Shown: positions 35,829 through 44,830, counted from the first letter of the stretch. The stretch is DNA of 64,000 bases from Prevotellaceae bacterium (GCA_031266015.1 JAISBU010000004.1:1-64000), one strand, 5' to 3'. Notes: generated from the letters alone by a model not told the origin. Translations and numbers: made by a program.

Positions 35829-37835
35829 TTACCGCTTGGGGGTGCAGTAGCGCTTAATGATGTTATATGCTTCTTTAATGCCCAGCTCACCGGATTTGCT
35901 GATGTCCAAGCAGCCCTTCTCGGTGTCCTGCATAAAAATTTGTACAAGCCCGCGGTTGTAGTAGGCTTCGGCAAAGTTGGGATACAGCTCAATGGCTTTA
36001 ACGTAATCGTCAATGGCCTCAGGCATTTGGTTGGAGTTGCACTTTAGGTTACCCCGGTTGTAGTAAGCGTAACAGAAGGTGGGGTCAAGCGCAATTGTTG
36101 CATTCAGATCTTCTATGGCATCATCGTAGCTGTAGGTTGTTCTGATCTCGTGCTTGGTCTTGGGCTGTACGGAGGTTGTTTGGTCGCTTTCCAGCACAAT
36201 GGTTTGCATGCTGTTGCTCTCAATGCTGGAAATAAAATCAACCATTTCGCTTTCTGCTACGCTGCGGGCAAAGTAGTACAGCGGGTTATTTTTTTCTTCA
36301 GCAATGGCTTGCTTAAAAAAGCTGAGCGAGTTGTTGTACTGATTTTTTTCCGTTAGCAACGAAGCCTTCGCTGCGTAACCAATACCACTGTGTCCAAGGC
36401 TATCTATGTACCTCTCTGTCTTACCCAGGTATAGCTTGTGCTCCTCATCAGTGCGCTTGGGCGCTTCAGCTGTGATACCAGCTTGCAGGCTTCCGCTTTG
36501 CTGCTTCAGCTGTTCAACGTTGGCGTTGAAATACTTTCTGCTCAAATCAATCTTGCTGTCGGGAATGCCGACTGCCAGCCTGAATTGAGGCTGCAGTTTG
36601 ATATCAACCCTTTGATATTGAAGCATTTCGTTGGTGAAGTTCTTGTTGCCAAAATCCGCATCAAATGCTACCAGCTTGTTAAAGTTGTAGCTGGTATCGG
36701 CAAGATCGGAGCTTCCGCTTTTATCCAATTTGCTTTGGTGCTCTGCAATTTTTTTCTGTGCTACGTCTTGGTCTATCTTGGCTCCTCTTAGATCTTTACT
36801 TTGCTGTTTGGCGTACGAGCGATTAAGGTAGGCGTTGGCAAAATCGGGGTACAGCTCAATTGCCTTACTGTAATCGGCAATGGCGTTACGGTACATTTGC
36901 TTTTGCATGTAAATGGCGGCCCGGTTGTAGTATATGAGTACGTTGCCGGAATTTATCTCAAGCGCTCTGGTGTAATCGCCCAAAGCTTTGTCGTAGCTGC
37001 CGATTTGCGATAGCATGATGGCGCGGTTAAACAGCGTGAGCGCATTGTATGGGTCCAGCTCCAGCACCTTGTCCAAATCTTTTAAGGCAGCCGCTACGTT
37101 GTTCTTTTCATACTCCGCTATGGCTCTGAAGTAGTAGTTTACCGAGTTGGTTGTATCCAGCTTCAGCGCCTCGTTGAAATCTTTTAAGGCCAGATCTTGT
37201 TTGTTTTGCATTACGTACAACCGCCCCCTGCGGCTGTATCCATCGGGATCAAAGCGGTTGAGCTGTATGGCCCTGTTGTAATCTTCCAAGGCGGCCAGGG
37301 TGTCTTTCAAAAACAGCTTGCTGGTTCCTCTATTGATATACCCTTCACTGGCTTTAGGTTCGTAGCGCAGAAACTTGTTAAAGTCATCAATGGCTTTGTT
37401 GAACTGCTGTAAGGAAAAGTAGCTTATTCCTCGAATATAGTACAGACCGGGCACTTCTGGACGCAGCTCCACGGCTATTTCCAAATCTTTGAGAGCGTCG
37501 GTGTGGCTGCCCATGCTGTTGAGCACTACTGCCCGGTAGAAATATGCGTAGGTGAATACGGGATTCAAAGAAATAGCCTTGTTGAAGTCCGCTTGGGCGC
37601 CAATCATATCGCCCAAGTTATACTTGGCAATGGCACGACGAAAGTAGGCATCATGCAATCCTGTATCTGCCTTTATCAGCACGTTGAAGTATCCAATGGC
37701 GTTGGCGTACCGGCGCTCCACCAGCTCGTTGGTTCCACGAATAAAGAAATATTCCTTACTGATTTGTGCGGATGCTTGTTTTGCCAGTGGTAGCAGGCAT
37801 AGCGAGAAGAGTAGTATGAGCAGGTATCTTTTCAA
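35829..37835 (-). CDS. Exported tetratricopeptide-repeat protein
   Basis: A 668-residue protein with a signal peptide (MKRYLLILLFSLCLLPLAKQ...) followed by many TPR units. There are about nine consecutive repeats in residues 30-340 (for example NPVFTYAYFYRAVVLNSMGS, YNRAAIYMQKQMYRNAIADY), a non-TPR region (about 350-490), then about three more at the C-terminus. TPR arrays form protein-binding superhelices; the partner is unknown. It lies 38 bases after mtgA and about 60 bases before the MATE gene, which suggests co-transcription. Confidence 0.85.
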   Translation of the reverse strand: MKRYLLILLFSLCLLPLAKQASAQISKEYFFIRGTNELVERRYANAIGYFNVLIKADTGLHDAYFRRAIAKYNLGDMIGAQADFNKAISLNPVFTYAYFYRAVVLNSMGSHTDALKDLEIAVELRPEVPGLYYIRGISYFSLQQFNKAIDDFNKFLRYEPKASEGYINRGTSKLFLKDTLAALEDYNRAIQLNRFDPDGYSRRGRLYVMQNKQDLALKDFNEALKLDTTNSVNYYFRAIAEYEKNNVAAALKDLDKVLELDPYNALTLFNRAIMLSQIGSYDKALGDYTRALEINSGNVLIYYNRAAIYMQKQMYRNAIADYSKAIELYPDFANAYLNRSYAKQQSKDLRGAKIDQDVAQKKIAEHQSKLDKSGSSDLADTSYNFNKLVAFDADFGNKNFTNEMLQYQRVDIKLQPQFRLAVGIPDSKIDLSRKYFNANVEQLKQQSGSLQAGITAEAPKRTDEEHKLYLGKTERYIDSLGHSGIGYAAKASLLTEKNQYNNSLSFFKQAIAEEKNNPLYYFARSVAESEMVDFISSIESNSMQTIVLESDQTTSVQPKTKHEIRTTYSYDDAIEDLNATIALDPTFCYAYYNRGNLKCNSNQMPEAIDDYVKAIELYPNFAEAYYNRGLVQIFMQDTEKGCLDISKSGELGIKEAYNIIKRYCTPKR

Positions 37836-37873
37836 AGCTGTACTTTATGCTGTTAAATCTTAAAGTGTAAATG

Positions 37874-38707
37874 CTAAATCTCATTAATGTCGTCTACCGC
37901 AGCATTTGTATCCGCTTGGGCTTCCTTTTCTACCACCTCCTTGGTGGACGGTATGTCGTACTGGTCAAGGTAGTTAACCGGAATTTGCTTGATATTCTTT
38001 ACATTTTTGTACCAGCCGATTTTCATAGATTTATGAACAACCTCATATAGCTGATCCCGCCGTTGCAGCATGTACGCGCTGGGACGTGCCGGGTTGAATT
38101 TCTTGGGATCCGGAAGCGAAATGGCAATCAAGGTTGCCTCATTTTTTGTCAGCTTATAGGCCGACTTTTTAAAGTAATGTCTTGCTGCCGCCTCTATTCC
38201 GTAAATATTCGGTCCCATTTCTATCACGTTCAGGTACACCTCCATTACACGATCCTTGCCCCAAATTTTATCGATGAGCACAGAGATAACCAGCTCCATT
38301 CCTTTTCGAGTCCACGTACGGTTTGGCGTAAGAAAAACGTTTTTGGCGGTTTGCTGAGTAATGGTGCTGGCGCCATATACTTTTTTGCCCCGCTCATTAC
38401 GCTTCATGGCTTCCTTAATTGCCTCTATATCAAAGCCATAGTGGTAGAAGTAGTTGTTATCCTCAGAGGCTATAACCGCACGAATAGCTTCGGGCGAAAT
38501 GCTGTCCAGCGGAACCCACCTTTTCATGGGCGCTACTTTGCTGCTCTTTTGGTTAATAACCATGAGCGGCGTAATGCTGATGGGGCCTTTACGCAAGGCG
38601 AATAAAGTTCCCACTCCGGCTAAAATGACCGCCATGCATACCAGTACTGCCAACCGTAATATTTTACCGAGGGCAAGGTAAATGCGATAAAAAATGCGTA
38701 AATCCAC
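37874..38707 (-). CDS. mtgA: Monofunctional peptidoglycan transglycosylase
   Basis: Polymerises lipid II into glycan strands without a transpeptidase domain. The 277 residues have one N-terminal transmembrane helix (about 13-35) and a glycosyltransferase 51 domain. The domain has the catalytic Glu in AVIASEDNNYFYHYGFD, the second motif in KVYGASTITQQTAKNVFL, and EVYLNVIEMGPNIYGIEAAA. The C-terminus is acidic. A TAACTTTG box at 38735-38742 serves it, and the TPR gene follows closely. Confidence 0.93.
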   Translation of the reverse strand: MDLRIFYRIYLALGKILRLAVLVCMAVILAGVGTLFALRKGPISITPLMVINQKSSKVAPMKRWVPLDSISPEAIRAVIASEDNNYFYHYGFDIEAIKEAMKRNERGKKVYGASTITQQTAKNVFLTPNRTWTRKGMELVISVLIDKIWGKDRVMEVYLNVIEMGPNIYGIEAAARHYFKKSAYKLTKNEATLIAISLPDPKKFNPARPSAYMLQRRDQLYEVVHKSMKIGWYKNVKNIKQIPVNYLDQYDIPSTKEVVEKEAQADTNAAVDDINEI

Positions 38708-38734
38708 TTTTGTAATAACAAATCACTAAACTTA

Positions 38735-38742
38735 CAAAGTTA
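38735..38742 (-). promoter_or_regulatory. -7 box TAACTTTG of mtgA
   Basis: The minus strand reads TAACTTTG, 27 bases before the mtgA ATG, in the divergent gap with gldF. Confidence 0.55.
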
Positions 38743-38777
38743 GCTGATTAAATTGTTAAATTGTCAAATGTAAATGG

Positions 38778-38785
38778 TAAATTTG
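38778..38785 (+). promoter_or_regulatory. -7 box TAAATTTG of gldF
   Basis: TAAATTTG lies 28 bases before the ATG at 38814. Confidence 0.45.
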
Positions 38786-38813
38786 TACCATGTAGTACTA
38801 CTTGATAAATATT

Positions 38814-39545
38814 ATGTTTTACATTTTCAAAAAAGAAGTAACCTCATTTTTTTCTTCGCTCATCGGCTGCCTTACCATTGGCGTTTTTCTACTTTTGTGC
38901 AGCTGGTTCCTGTGGCTTTCGCCAAACGAGTTTAATGTACTCAATGCCGGCTACTCCAACATTGACGGACTATTCTTTTTGGCGCCGTGGCTATTCCTGT
39001 TTTTGGCGCCGGCCGTAACCATGCGCAGCTTCGCAGAGGAGCGCAAAACCGGAACTATGGAAATGCTACTCACCCGGCCCGTTACGGATATACAGCTGAT
39101 AGCGGCAAAATTTTTGGCAGCGGTGGTACTTATTGTCTTAGCATTACTGCCCACTTTGCTGTACTTCTACACCGTTTACAGCTTGGGAAAACCTGTCGGA
39201 AATATTGATAGCGGCGCTACCTGGGGAGCTTTCATTGGTTTACTTTTGCTGGCCTCCTGCTATGCGGCGGTTGGTATTTTTGCATCCTCCCTAACCGATA
39301 GCCAGATTGTAGCCTTTATTCTTGCTGCGGCTATGTGCTTCTTTCTGTACCTGGGTTTTGACGGGCTGGCCGCCTTGCCCTTTTTGAAAGGCGTAAACAA
39401 CGTGCTGGCTGCCTTTGGCATCAACGAGCACTACAAATCTATCAGCCGTGGTGTGGTAGAGGTTTACGATTTGGCGTACTTCGTGGGCGTAATGGGCGTA
39501 TTCCTGTTTGCCACACGGTTGAGGCTGCAGGCGTTGAAGTGGTAG
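38814..39545 (+). CDS. gldF: GldF-like ABC transporter permease
   Basis: A 244-residue permease with six predicted helices of the ABC-2 type. The sequence MFYIFKKEVTSFFSSLIGCL, WLFLFLAPAVTMRSFAEERK, GTMEMLLTRPVTD and LLLASCYAAVGIFASSLTDS is typical of GldF. In gliding flavobacteria GldF acts with GldG and GldA; many non-gliding Bacteroidetes also carry it. No gldG follows here: a terminator comes 28 bases after the stop. The start at 38814 is set by the TAAATTTG box; the in-frame TTG at 38802 is less likely. Confidence 0.8.
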   Translation: MFYIFKKEVTSFFSSLIGCLTIGVFLLLCSWFLWLSPNEFNVLNAGYSNIDGLFFLAPWLFLFLAPAVTMRSFAEERKTGTMEMLLTRPVTDIQLIAAKFLAAVVLIVLALLPTLLYFYTVYSLGKPVGNIDSGATWGAFIGLLLLASCYAAVGIFASSLTDSQIVAFILAAAMCFFLYLGFDGLAALPFLKGVNNVLAAFGINEHYKSISRGVVEVYDLAYFVGVMGVFLFATRLRLQALKW

Positions 39546-39573
39546 GGGAAGCAGCCAACGCACAGAGCTACAA

Positions 39574-39616
39574 AAAATAAACGAGCGGTAAATTTATTTT
39601 ACTGCTCGTTTATTTT
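39574..39616. terminator. Bidirectional terminator after gldF
   Basis: A 19-bp stem (39574-39592 with 39598-39616, one mismatch) ends in T-runs in both directions and lies between gldF and the convergent small membrane protein. Confidence 0.88.
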
Positions 39617-39724
39617 AGAAAAAGGTAAAGAAAAGTAGCTTGCTACAACGGCAATTTCTTTTTCAGCTTTTGTACTTTCAACCGGAATGTATTGCGGCGT
39701 TTTGCAGGAGCTGCAAAGACACAC

Positions 39725-40045
39725 CTACATGGCTCCTAATGCCCCTAGGCCGCCCAATATTGCACCAAATACCGATATCAACAAAATCAAGTCAATCAAT
39801 GAAATGACCAACCCTGCAATGGCAAGTCCTTTGGGGCTTTTGAACAGTCCCGCAAATGACAGGATAAGCCCTACAATCCACAAAATCCACCCCAAAACGG
39901 GAACCCAACCGAGAAAAACGGCAACTAACGCCAGCACAAATCCTGCTGTGCCAATACCATTTGATTGTTTTTGAGGCAGCTGATTGATAATGACTTGTGG
40001 CCCTGCTTGCGAAGTGGTTTCGTTGTTTTTTACTTCTTCTGACAT
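39725..40045 (-). CDS. Small DUF4190-like membrane protein
   Basis: A 106-residue protein with a hydrophilic, Gln-rich N-terminus of about 30 residues and then two or three hydrophobic helices: GTAGFVLALVAVFLGWVPVL, ILWIVGLILSFAGLF and LAIAGLVISLIDLILLISVF. The sequence ends in a Gly-rich tail. This is the layout of DUF4190 and related small membrane proteins; the function is unknown. It stands alone. Confidence 0.7.
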   Translation of the reverse strand: MSEEVKNNETTSQAGPQVIINQLPQKQSNGIGTAGFVLALVAVFLGWVPVLGWILWIVGLILSFAGLFKSPKGLAIAGLVISLIDLILLISVFGAILGGLGALGAM

Positions 40046-40554
40046 ATTTTTAGTAAAATTAAAATTTGCGCCTACTCTTTACAGGATTTTCGGCATTAAC
40101 TCCTTATAACTTTTTTGCATATAAAGATAACCTGCTGATTATCAGGTTCTTATGTTTATCATTCGGCAGACCGTTCCATGCTGTACTACACGGCGTTTCT
40201 CAGACTTACTCTTGAATGATAGCTCAAATAAATGGATTATAGTGAAAAATGATAGTAACAGGAATAACGCAATCCACTATTTTTCTTTTATGCTCTAAGC
40301 AAAAAGTTATATTTATAATTGGATACAAAATTACTGAAATATTTTGAATTAAGGTAACTATTCCCTAAAGACTTAAATTTTTTTTAGGGTAATGGGGGAG
40401 ATTTTCGGCTGTACTCGAATTTATACCGCTAAATAATAGTGAAAATCATTCTAATTTATACCTTTTTCTAATGTTTTCCGGCAATTTCAAAACCCACCAA
40501 AAACCGTCTCTTGTCATGCATAGGCTCTTCCTAAATCCACCCTTTTTTCTCACC

Positions 40555-40767
40555 TCCGCCTCGTCATTCCGACCGGAGCGCAGGGAGTGAGGAACCGAAG
40601 TTCGGCGAAGCCAATCTGTTCTTTTTTCCCCCGCCCCATGCTTCGACAGGCTCAGCATGACAACCTGCAGTGCGTTGAGATGTACCCCGTGCGTTGGGGT
40701 GCGCGAGCCGGACAAAAATCCGGTTCGAGGATATTTTTGTCTTGACTTTTGGTTACTTTGCGTCAAG
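40555..40767 (-). repeat. Composite dispersed repeat, inverted copy of the 29484-29665 family
   Basis: Contains CTTCGACAGGCTCAGCATGA (40641-40660), the REP-like core also found at 29484 and 29536, and a block at about 40690-40758. That block, read on the minus strand, begins AAAAGTCAAGACAAAAAT and aligns with 29592-29660 at roughly 80% over 70 bases. It is preceded by GTCATTCCGACCGGAGCGCA, another element typical of dispersed bacterial repeats. Confidence 0.75.
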
Positions 40768-40810
40768 ACAAAGTAATAATAAACTAAAAATCCTTTGGTC
40801 AACTTACCTG

Positions 40811-40867
40811 TTCGCATGGGCTTTGTAGAGCCTCCGGTGCGGGAGGATTGGCTGAGGGATTTTTTTA
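40811..40867 (+). repeat. Dispersed repeat sharing AGAGCCTCCGGTGCGGG
   Basis: The stretch from TTCGCATGGGCTTTGTAGAG to a T-run at 40867 matches 55147-55200 over about 55 bases, including a common 17-base core AGAGCCTCCGGTGCGGG. Both copies are intergenic and both end in T-runs. Confidence 0.7.
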
Positions 40868-40929
40868 ATGAAAAGTTGAAAATAAAAAATGAAAAATATT
40901 ACGATTGCACTTTGCTGGCAATGACGCGA

Positions 40930-41514
40930 TCAGTCTTGCATTTTCTGCAATAATCTTCTCAATCTGACTAGCATTCCCAGAGTGGCGTCGGTTTGTAGAA
41001 AATCTACGCAAGCCAGCAGCTCATCTTTTGCCCATGGATATTTTTCCGAAAGAATGTAAACGCAATCCATGCAAGCTACTTTTCCTGCTACTTTTTCTTT
41101 CGAATCCATCAGCCAATCAAAGCAAGCGCTTAGGATAGGTTCAAGGTCGGAATTCCATAGAGCTTTCCGCTCTTTACCGTATTGCTTTCGATTTAATACG
41201 GAAAAAGTATGCAGCAAAATATTGGCAAAGTGCCGATGTGCACTGGTGTTGCCGGCTAGTGGAAATTGCTTTATAAAATAAGGTATGTGGGGAATAAACA
41301 GCTCAAAACTTTGTTTAGCAATATGTTCCAAAATCCATGCTGAACGGAAGCTAGTTGGCTGCCTGGCTGTTATAGCCAAATCAATAAGAGCGTTAAGGGG
41401 TATTTTGCTGTGCAGAACGGTGGCAATAGCCGAATCCAGATAGCTGGAGTGTAAGCTGCTGAGGAGAAATGCAGGAAGAGCTTCTGTTGTTATTTTTTCC
41501 GTCCTTGTAACCAT
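40930..41514 (-). CDS. Hypothetical HEAT/ARM-like helical protein
   Basis: A 194-residue, largely α-helical cytoplasmic protein with no recognised catalytic motif. Repeated helical pairs (ALIDLAITARQPTSFRSAWI, FANILLHTFSVLNRKQYGKE, KVACMDCVYILSEKYPWAKD) resemble HEAT/ARM repeats, which bind proteins. The function is unknown. A TATCTTTG box at 41519-41526 ends only 5 bases before the ATG, which suggests a leaderless message. It diverges from the glutathione peroxidase gene. Confidence 0.7.
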   Translation of the reverse strand: MVTRTEKITTEALPAFLLSSLHSSYLDSAIATVLHSKIPLNALIDLAITARQPTSFRSAWILEHIAKQSFELFIPHIPYFIKQFPLAGNTSAHRHFANILLHTFSVLNRKQYGKERKALWNSDLEPILSACFDWLMDSKEKVAGKVACMDCVYILSEKYPWAKDELLACVDFLQTDATLGMLVRLRRLLQKMQD

Positions 41515-41518
41515 GATG

Positions 41519-41526
41519 CAAAGATA
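41519..41526 (-). promoter_or_regulatory. -7 box TATCTTTG of the HEAT-like gene
   Basis: The minus strand reads TATCTTTG, ending 5 bases before the ATG at 41514, so transcription would begin at or within the start codon. Confidence 0.45.
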
Positions 41527-41554
41527 AAAAAGTGTTGAGGATTAAAAAAATGCG

Positions 41555-41562
41555 TACCTTTG
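41555..41562 (+). promoter_or_regulatory. -7 box TACCTTTG of the glutathione peroxidase gene
   Basis: TACCTTTG lies 46 bases before the ATG at 41609. Confidence 0.5.
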
Positions 41563-41608
41563 TGTAGCTGTTTTTCAGGCTGTGATAACATTAAAAATTA
41601 AATGGAAT

Positions 41609-42145
41609 ATGAATAAGTTGTTTGCATTTTTTAGCGCGGTGGTTTTGGCTGCTCCGGCTGGTGCGCAGAGTAAGGCTAGCTTTTATGATTTAAAATTTAC
41701 TACGCTCAGCGGTAAGGAGTATAAATTTGACCGGCTGAAAGGAAAGAAGGTGCTGATTGTAAACACGGCATCCAAATGCGGTTTTACCAAGCAGTATGCC
41801 GATTTGCAGAAGCTGTCGGAGAAGTACGCGGATAAGCTGGTGATAATTGGATTCCCCAGCAACCAGTTTGGAAAGCAGGAGCCTGGCACTAATGAGGAGA
41901 TTGGTGAATTTTGCCAGGTGAACTACGGCGTAACTTTTCAGCTGATGGAAAAGTCGGACGTGAAAGATGAGAACCAAAATCCGGTTTACCGGTGGCTAAC
42001 CGATAAAAACAAAAATGGTTGGAACGAGGAGGTTCCGAGTTGGAACTTCTGCAAGTATTTTGTGAATGAGAAGGGGGAATTGATTAAATTCTTCAACTCC
42101 CGTGTAACGCCTATGAGTGAGGAAGTTACAAAGTTGATAGAGTAG
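41609..42145 (+). CDS. Glutathione peroxidase family protein, exported
   Basis: A thiol peroxidase of the GPx fold that reduces hydrogen or lipid peroxides, probably with thioredoxin-like donors. From the ATG at 41609 it has a signal peptide (MNKLFAFFSAVVLAAPAGAQ). The catalytic Cys is in NTASKCGFTKQYADLQ, the Gln in IGFPSNQFGKQEPG and the Trp in VPSWNFCKYFV. It is the Cys form, not the selenocysteine form. The in-frame start at 41582 is less likely because it would spoil the signal peptide. It is monocistronic. Confidence 0.9.
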   Translation: MNKLFAFFSAVVLAAPAGAQSKASFYDLKFTTLSGKEYKFDRLKGKKVLIVNTASKCGFTKQYADLQKLSEKYADKLVIIGFPSNQFGKQEPGTNEEIGEFCQVNYGVTFQLMEKSDVKDENQNPVYRWLTDKNKNGWNEEVPSWNFCKYFVNEKGELIKFFNSRVTPMSEEVTKLIE

Positions 42146-42227
42146 AGCAAGGAGCAAAGAAAAAGGAAAAGCCCCCTCTCTCCATTTTGTCTTTGCTCCT
42201 TTGTCTTTTTTTCTTTTGCTGTAAAAT

Positions 42228-43190
42228 TTATTTTCTGAACTCCATAATATCGTGCATGGCTAAAATGCCGATAACCTTGTCGGAGTCTTCTTTTTCTACA
42301 ACCGCAAGATTCATTATTTTATAGATATCCATCATCTCCAGGGCGTCTGTTACCATGGCGCTGACCGGAATACGCTTGAAGCCGGCGGTCATGAAAGCTG
42401 CGGCGGTAACGTTCATTACCTCCTTATCAAACTTAAAGATGGCTCTGCGGATATCACCGTCAGTAATAATGCCAATACTTTGATTGCTAGAATCTTGTAC
42501 GGTAGTCATGCCAAGACGCTTACTGCTGACTTCGTAAATAATATCCTTGAATGGGGTGGTATCTTTTACTACCGGAATATCGGTACGCATCAAATCTTTT
42601 ACTCGAGTAAGCAGGCGACGGCCCAGCGCTCCGCCCGGATGGTACAGCGCGAAATTTTCGGCCTTAAATCCACGACGATCAATCAGGCAAACAACCAGCG
42701 CATCGCCCATGAGCAGGGCTGCGGTGGTGGAGGTTGTTGGTGCAAGACCAAGAGGACATGCCTCTTTTTCCACCCCTGCGTTCAGAACAATATCAGCCTC
42801 TTTTGCCAACGGCGATTTGGGGTTGCCTGTGAGCGCAACCAGCGAGCAGCCTATTTTTTTGATGGGGGCTATAATGTTCAGAATTTCTTGCGAGCTGCCG
42901 CTGTTGGACAGGGCAATGACTACGTCGCCATGTTGAATAACGCCCAGGTCGCCATGAAGCGCTTCGGCCGCGTTCAGAAATACGGCTTGCGTTCCTGTAG
43001 AGGCTAGTGATGATGCTATTTTATGGCCGATGATTCCGGTTTTACCGATGCCGGTTATAACAACTTTTCCTTTGGTGTTATAAATCAGCTCCACGACCTC
43101 GTTCATCTCGTTGCCAATGCGCTTGCCAACGTTAACGAGCTCCTCTACTTCGAGCGAAAAAACTTCTTGTGCACGAGCAATAAAATCCAT
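42228..43190 (-). CDS. kdsD: D-arabinose 5-phosphate isomerase, KpsF/GutQ type
   Basis: Makes arabinose 5-phosphate from ribulose 5-phosphate, the first step to Kdo of lipopolysaccharide. The 320 residues have an N-terminal SIS sugar-isomerase domain (VVITGIGKTGIIGHKIASSL, ALSNSGSSQEIL, ALTGNPKSPLAKEAD) and two C-terminal CBS domains (from about 205, ending KVIGILAMHDIMEF). It lies 44 bases after kdsA, which acts on its product. Together they form a small Kdo operon; kdsC is 7 kb away in the window. Confidence 0.94.
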   Translation of the reverse strand: MDFIARAQEVFSLEVEELVNVGKRIGNEMNEVVELIYNTKGKVVITGIGKTGIIGHKIASSLASTGTQAVFLNAAEALHGDLGVIQHGDVVIALSNSGSSQEILNIIAPIKKIGCSLVALTGNPKSPLAKEADIVLNAGVEKEACPLGLAPTTSTTAALLMGDALVVCLIDRRGFKAENFALYHPGGALGRRLLTRVKDLMRTDIPVVKDTTPFKDIIYEVSSKRLGMTTVQDSSNQSIGIITDGDIRRAIFKFDKEVMNVTAAAFMTAGFKRIPVSAMVTDALEMMDIYKIMNLAVVEKEDSDKVIGILAMHDIMEFRK

Positions 43191-43234
43191 AATCTTATTG
43201 GTTCAGGTTCAATGTTCAAAGTAACAAACCGGTT

Positions 43235-44080
43235 TTACATGGCGCCTTTCACAATATCGTCAACTTGTATGGCGGTTTGAAGGACACTTTTTATATCCTT
43301 TAAGTTCAGCTGGTTTGGACCATCGGAAAAAGCCTTGTCGGGGTTGGGGTGTACCTCTGCAAAAACGGCATCAACACCAACTGCCAGCGCCGCACGCATG
43401 AGAGGCGGTACCAGCGCTCGATTGCCTCCTGTGCTTGTTCCCTGTCCACCGGGTTTTTGTACGGCGTGTGTAGCATCAAAAACAACCGGGTAGCCATAAG
43501 AGCGCATTTCTATCAATCCGGTCATGTCTACCACCAGATTGTTGTAGCCAAAGCTGGAACCGCGCTCGCAAAGCAAAATGCTCCTGCAGCCGGATTCCTC
43601 CAGCTTAGTAATTACATTTTTCATGTCCCACGGAGCCATGAACTGCCCCTTTTTCACATTCACCACTTTGCCTGTTTTTGCAGCGGCAATCAGCAGGTCA
43701 GTTTGTCGCGCCAGGAATGCGGGAATTTGCAGCACATCGGCCACCTCGGCTGCCGGAGCGCACTGCCAGCTTTCGTGAACGTCGGTTACAATGGGAAGGT
43801 GGTAAGTACGCTTTACTTTTTGGAGAATTTCCAACCCCTTCTCCATGCCCACACCACGCTCCGCATGTATGGAAGAGCGGTTGGCCTTATCGTAAGATGA
43901 CTTGTATACAAGGTTAATATGCAGCTCTTTGCAAATTTGCTTTAGGGCGGCAGCTACCTCCAGCGCCATAGCTTCGCTTTCAATGGCGCAAGGTCCGGCT
44001 ATGAGAGAGAATCGTCCGTGTCCGCCAATGGCAAACTTATGAGCTATAGCTACCTGTTTTGTGGAAGGTATAAGCGGCAT
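43235..44080 (-). CDS. kdsA: Kdo-8-phosphate synthase
   Basis: Condenses arabinose 5-phosphate with phosphoenolpyruvate to Kdo 8-phosphate in lipopolysaccharide core synthesis. The 281 residues contain the family motifs SLIAGPCAIESEAMALEVA, YKSSYDKANRSSIHAERGVG, PIVTDVHESWQ, IPAFLARQTDLLIAAAKTGK, CERGSSFGYNNLVVDM and FDATHAVQKPGG. TATCTTTG at 44109-44116 is the likely promoter; kdsD follows. Confidence 0.96.
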   Translation of the reverse strand: MPLIPSTKQVAIAHKFAIGGHGRFSLIAGPCAIESEAMALEVAAALKQICKELHINLVYKSSYDKANRSSIHAERGVGMEKGLEILQKVKRTYHLPIVTDVHESWQCAPAAEVADVLQIPAFLARQTDLLIAAAKTGKVVNVKKGQFMAPWDMKNVITKLEESGCRSILLCERGSSFGYNNLVVDMTGLIEMRSYGYPVVFDATHAVQKPGGQGTSTGGNRALVPPLMRAALAVGVDAVFAEVHPNPDKAFSDGPNQLNLKDIKSVLQTAIQVDDIVKGAM

Positions 44081-44108
44081 TTTCTGTTAACTTTAAAGTG
44101 CTGATCCA

Positions 44109-44116
44109 CAAAGATA
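44109..44116 (-). promoter_or_regulatory. -7 box TATCTTTG of kdsA-kdsD
   Basis: The minus strand reads TATCTTTG, 28 bases before the kdsA ATG. Confidence 0.55.
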
Positions 44117-44355
44117 GCGCATTTTTCACAATTCATAGCTAAAAAACGGGATAAACCTGCTCATGCACGTGAGCTAAGGGCTAATCTGCCAGCGTATATT
44201 AAACCATATTAATATGCTGATATAGAGAATATTATGCCAACAAGCTATCGCAGCTGCCTGCGGAAGTAATAGCTCAATACCTGCTATTATCCTTGTACGG
44301 TAAAAATCTGTTTTCATCTCGCGAACGCTCTTTTGCTTATGGCGGTTAAGGGGAC

Positions 44356-44808
44356 TTACTTCAAATTCTTAGCTAACCGCTCGAAAGCTTCATGAAGCAC
44401 GCTGTAGCACAATGCCAGCTCATCCTTTGTGCGCCCGGCCAAGGCCTGATTCTGCAAGGGCAGCGAGAGCTCGCGAATTTTCTCTGCGAGTGCTTGTCCC
44501 TTTTCTGTAGTATGAATTAGCTTGGCCCGACGGTCAATCTTATCCACAACGCGAGCCACCAGCTCCTGCTTTTCCAGCTGACCTAAAAGGCGAGTCATGC
44601 TGGGCTTATCCTTAAAAGTAATGGCGCACAGCTCCTGCTGCGAAACTCCGTTATTGTTTAAAAGCGCCTCCATCACAGCGCACTGCTCCAGAGTAACCGC
44701 TATCTTAGCCAGCTTCAGCTGTCGGAATAAATTTCGATTCATGGCAGACAGCATTCGGTCTATCATAAGGCTAAAGGAGAGCGTTGAGCTCCAACCATTT
44801 GTTTTCAT
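44356..44808 (-). CDS. MarR-family transcriptional regulator
   Basis: A 150-residue dimeric winged-helix regulator. The MarR pattern is clear: LTLEQCAVMEALLNNNGVSQ-like helix, QQELCAITFKDKPSMTRLLG (recognition helix), LEKQELVARVVDKIDRRAKL (wing with the conserved D-x-R-x-x) and HTTEKGQALAEKI. The ligand and target are unknown. TACTTTTG at 44831-44838 serves as promoter. It diverges from the exported-protein cluster that begins at 45063, so regulation of that cluster is possible but unproven. Confidence 0.9.
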   Translation of the reverse strand: MKTNGWSSTLSFSLMIDRMLSAMNRNLFRQLKLAKIAVTLEQCAVMEALLNNNGVSQQELCAITFKDKPSMTRLLGQLEKQELVARVVDKIDRRAKLIHTTEKGQALAEKIRELSLPLQNQALAGRTKDELALCYSVLHEAFERLAKNLK

Positions 44809-44830
44809 AAATTATTGCGTAGAGTGGCTA

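Larger units (their letters stand above)
40046..40929. other. 884-bp intergenic region with repeats
   Basis: The first 400 bases (40046-40445) are AT-rich and hold no gene or clear signal. From 40555 to 40867 the region is made of dispersed repeats listed separately. An open frame over 40446-40817 (minus) is built entirely from them and is not a gene. Confidence 0.6.

Noticed and set aside
40700..40740. tRNA-like segment (GGTTCGAGG)
   Set aside because: No cloverleaf, acceptor stem or anticodon arm can be formed around it; it belongs to the dispersed repeat.
40446..40817. Open frame of 123 codons on the minus strand
   Set aside because: It is composed of dispersed repeat modules (REP-like core and the AAAAGTCAAGACAAAAAT block), a known source of false proteins.
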